A stretch of 43,197 nucleotides of DNA from Chloroflexota bacterium. GTDB lineage: Bacteria; Chloroflexota; Anaerolineae; Anaerolineales; Anaerolineaceae. This document shows positions 42,949 through 43,197 of the stretch, one piece after another (position 1 is the first letter of the stretch; each line of letters starts with the position of its first letter). The DNA lies in the NCBI GenBank assembly GCA_012522475.1, contig JAAYKH010000027.1, positions 1-43,197 on the forward strand, in the 5' to 3' direction. Made by a program: the position numbers and the translations under genes. Below the pieces are notes generated by a model, which searched no databases, had not been told where the DNA came from, and was given only the letters and a program-made list of their open reading frames with translations.

Positions 42949-43197
42949 ATGAAAAGGGATCAAAGGTTCGTCATTGCGCTTGATATTGGAACGTCTGCTT
43001 TGAAGGTTGGCCTGTTTGATATTAATGGAGATCTGATTCAGGTTGAGACTCGTGAACAGGAGTTTATTTTCCCAAAAAGCGACTGGTTTGAACAGGACCC
43101 CGATGTTACCTGGGAACTAATTAAAGATAGTATTCATACATTGGTAAATGCGCATGGCCACCAAAGCATTCATGCACTATCTCTTACTGTTCAAAGG
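42949..43197 (+). CDS. FGGY-family carbohydrate kinase, N-terminal part (runs off window)
   Basis: The first 83 codons of a frame still open at the window end. It begins MKRDQRFVIALDIGTSALKV, then GLFDINGDLIQVE and WFEQDPDVTW, the standard opening of xylulokinase/gluconokinase-type FGGY kinases. The D-I-G-T-S loop binds ATP phosphate. The ATG is four bases after the permease stop. It would phosphorylate the sugar or polyol taken up by the transporter. The specificity regions lie beyond the window. Confidence 0.9.
   Translation, partial: MKRDQRFVIALDIGTSALKVGLFDINGDLIQVETREQEFIFPKSDWFEQDPDVTWELIKDSIHTLVNAHGHQSIHALSLTVQR

Overview
The window is a gene-dense stretch of bacterial chromosome. It most resembles Chloroflexota, class Anaerolineae. 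That placement is an inference from protein style: Thr/Pro-rich 'TPTP' linkers after a membrane segment, glutamate/valine-rich lipoprotein linkers, a tatC-tatA-tatB cluster, an MrfA/MrfB pair with an extra HNH domain, and a helicase-helicase-Fe/S nuclease-recJ operon. No rRNA, insertion sequence, phage gene or CRISPR array was seen. There is one tRNA, tRNA-Thr(CGT).

Layout. 1-2.9 kb: the end of a glycerophosphodiester phosphodiesterase gene, yifB/comM, and a DUF3592-type membrane protein gene interrupted by an in-frame TAA. 3.1-7.3 kb (minus): two divergent protein-kinase-like genes and a TPR/transmembrane/SH3-like gene, probably one signalling operon. 7.6-9.2 kb (plus): a HAD phosphatase and a PIG-L deacetylase. 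9.3-11.9 kb (minus): yebC, ruvC, an interrupted SpoU rRNA methyltransferase gene, and ruvA. 12.0-15.8 kb (minus): mrfA-mrfB DNA repair. 15.9-19.8 kb: an MFS transporter, an FmdB-type zinc ribbon, a KDSR-like SDR and the tat operon. 20.1-23.5 kb: dinB, an unknown membrane protein and a family 4-type glycosyltransferase. 23.5-26.7 kb: tRNA-Thr, a YhfC-type membrane protein and an ADP-forming acyl-CoA synthetase. 26.8-34.3 kb (plus): a tightly coupled DNA-repair operon of an AddB-like helicase, a UvrD/AddA-like helicase carrying an in-frame TAG, a Fe-S PD-(D/E)XK nuclease and RecJ. 34.4-39.2 kb: DegV, a coiled-coil membrane protein, an Fsr-like MFS transporter and a triple-META lipoprotein. 39.6-43.2 kb (plus): a sugar-uptake locus with a DeoR regulator, binding lipoprotein, ABC permease and the start of an FGGY kinase.

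Three observations stand out. First, the 26.8-34.3 kb operon looks like an AddAB-type end-processing machine split over separate polypeptides and joined to recJ by overlapping start and stop codons. Second, the two kinase-like proteins share an altered catalytic loop (D-x-K-x-x-H-x-Y-W instead of D-x-K-x-x-N) and a DW[G/N] in place of DFG, which suggests a distinct kinase subfamily tied to a TPR/SH3 membrane protein. Third, three otherwise intact genes are each cut by one in-frame stop codon, with recognisable homologous sequence continuing in the same frame. Decay, readthrough and sequence error cannot be separated from the sequence alone.

Many genes have a clear Shine-Dalgarno sequence. dinB and the first helicase gene instead carry TATAAT exactly six bases before the ATG, as expected for leaderless transcripts.
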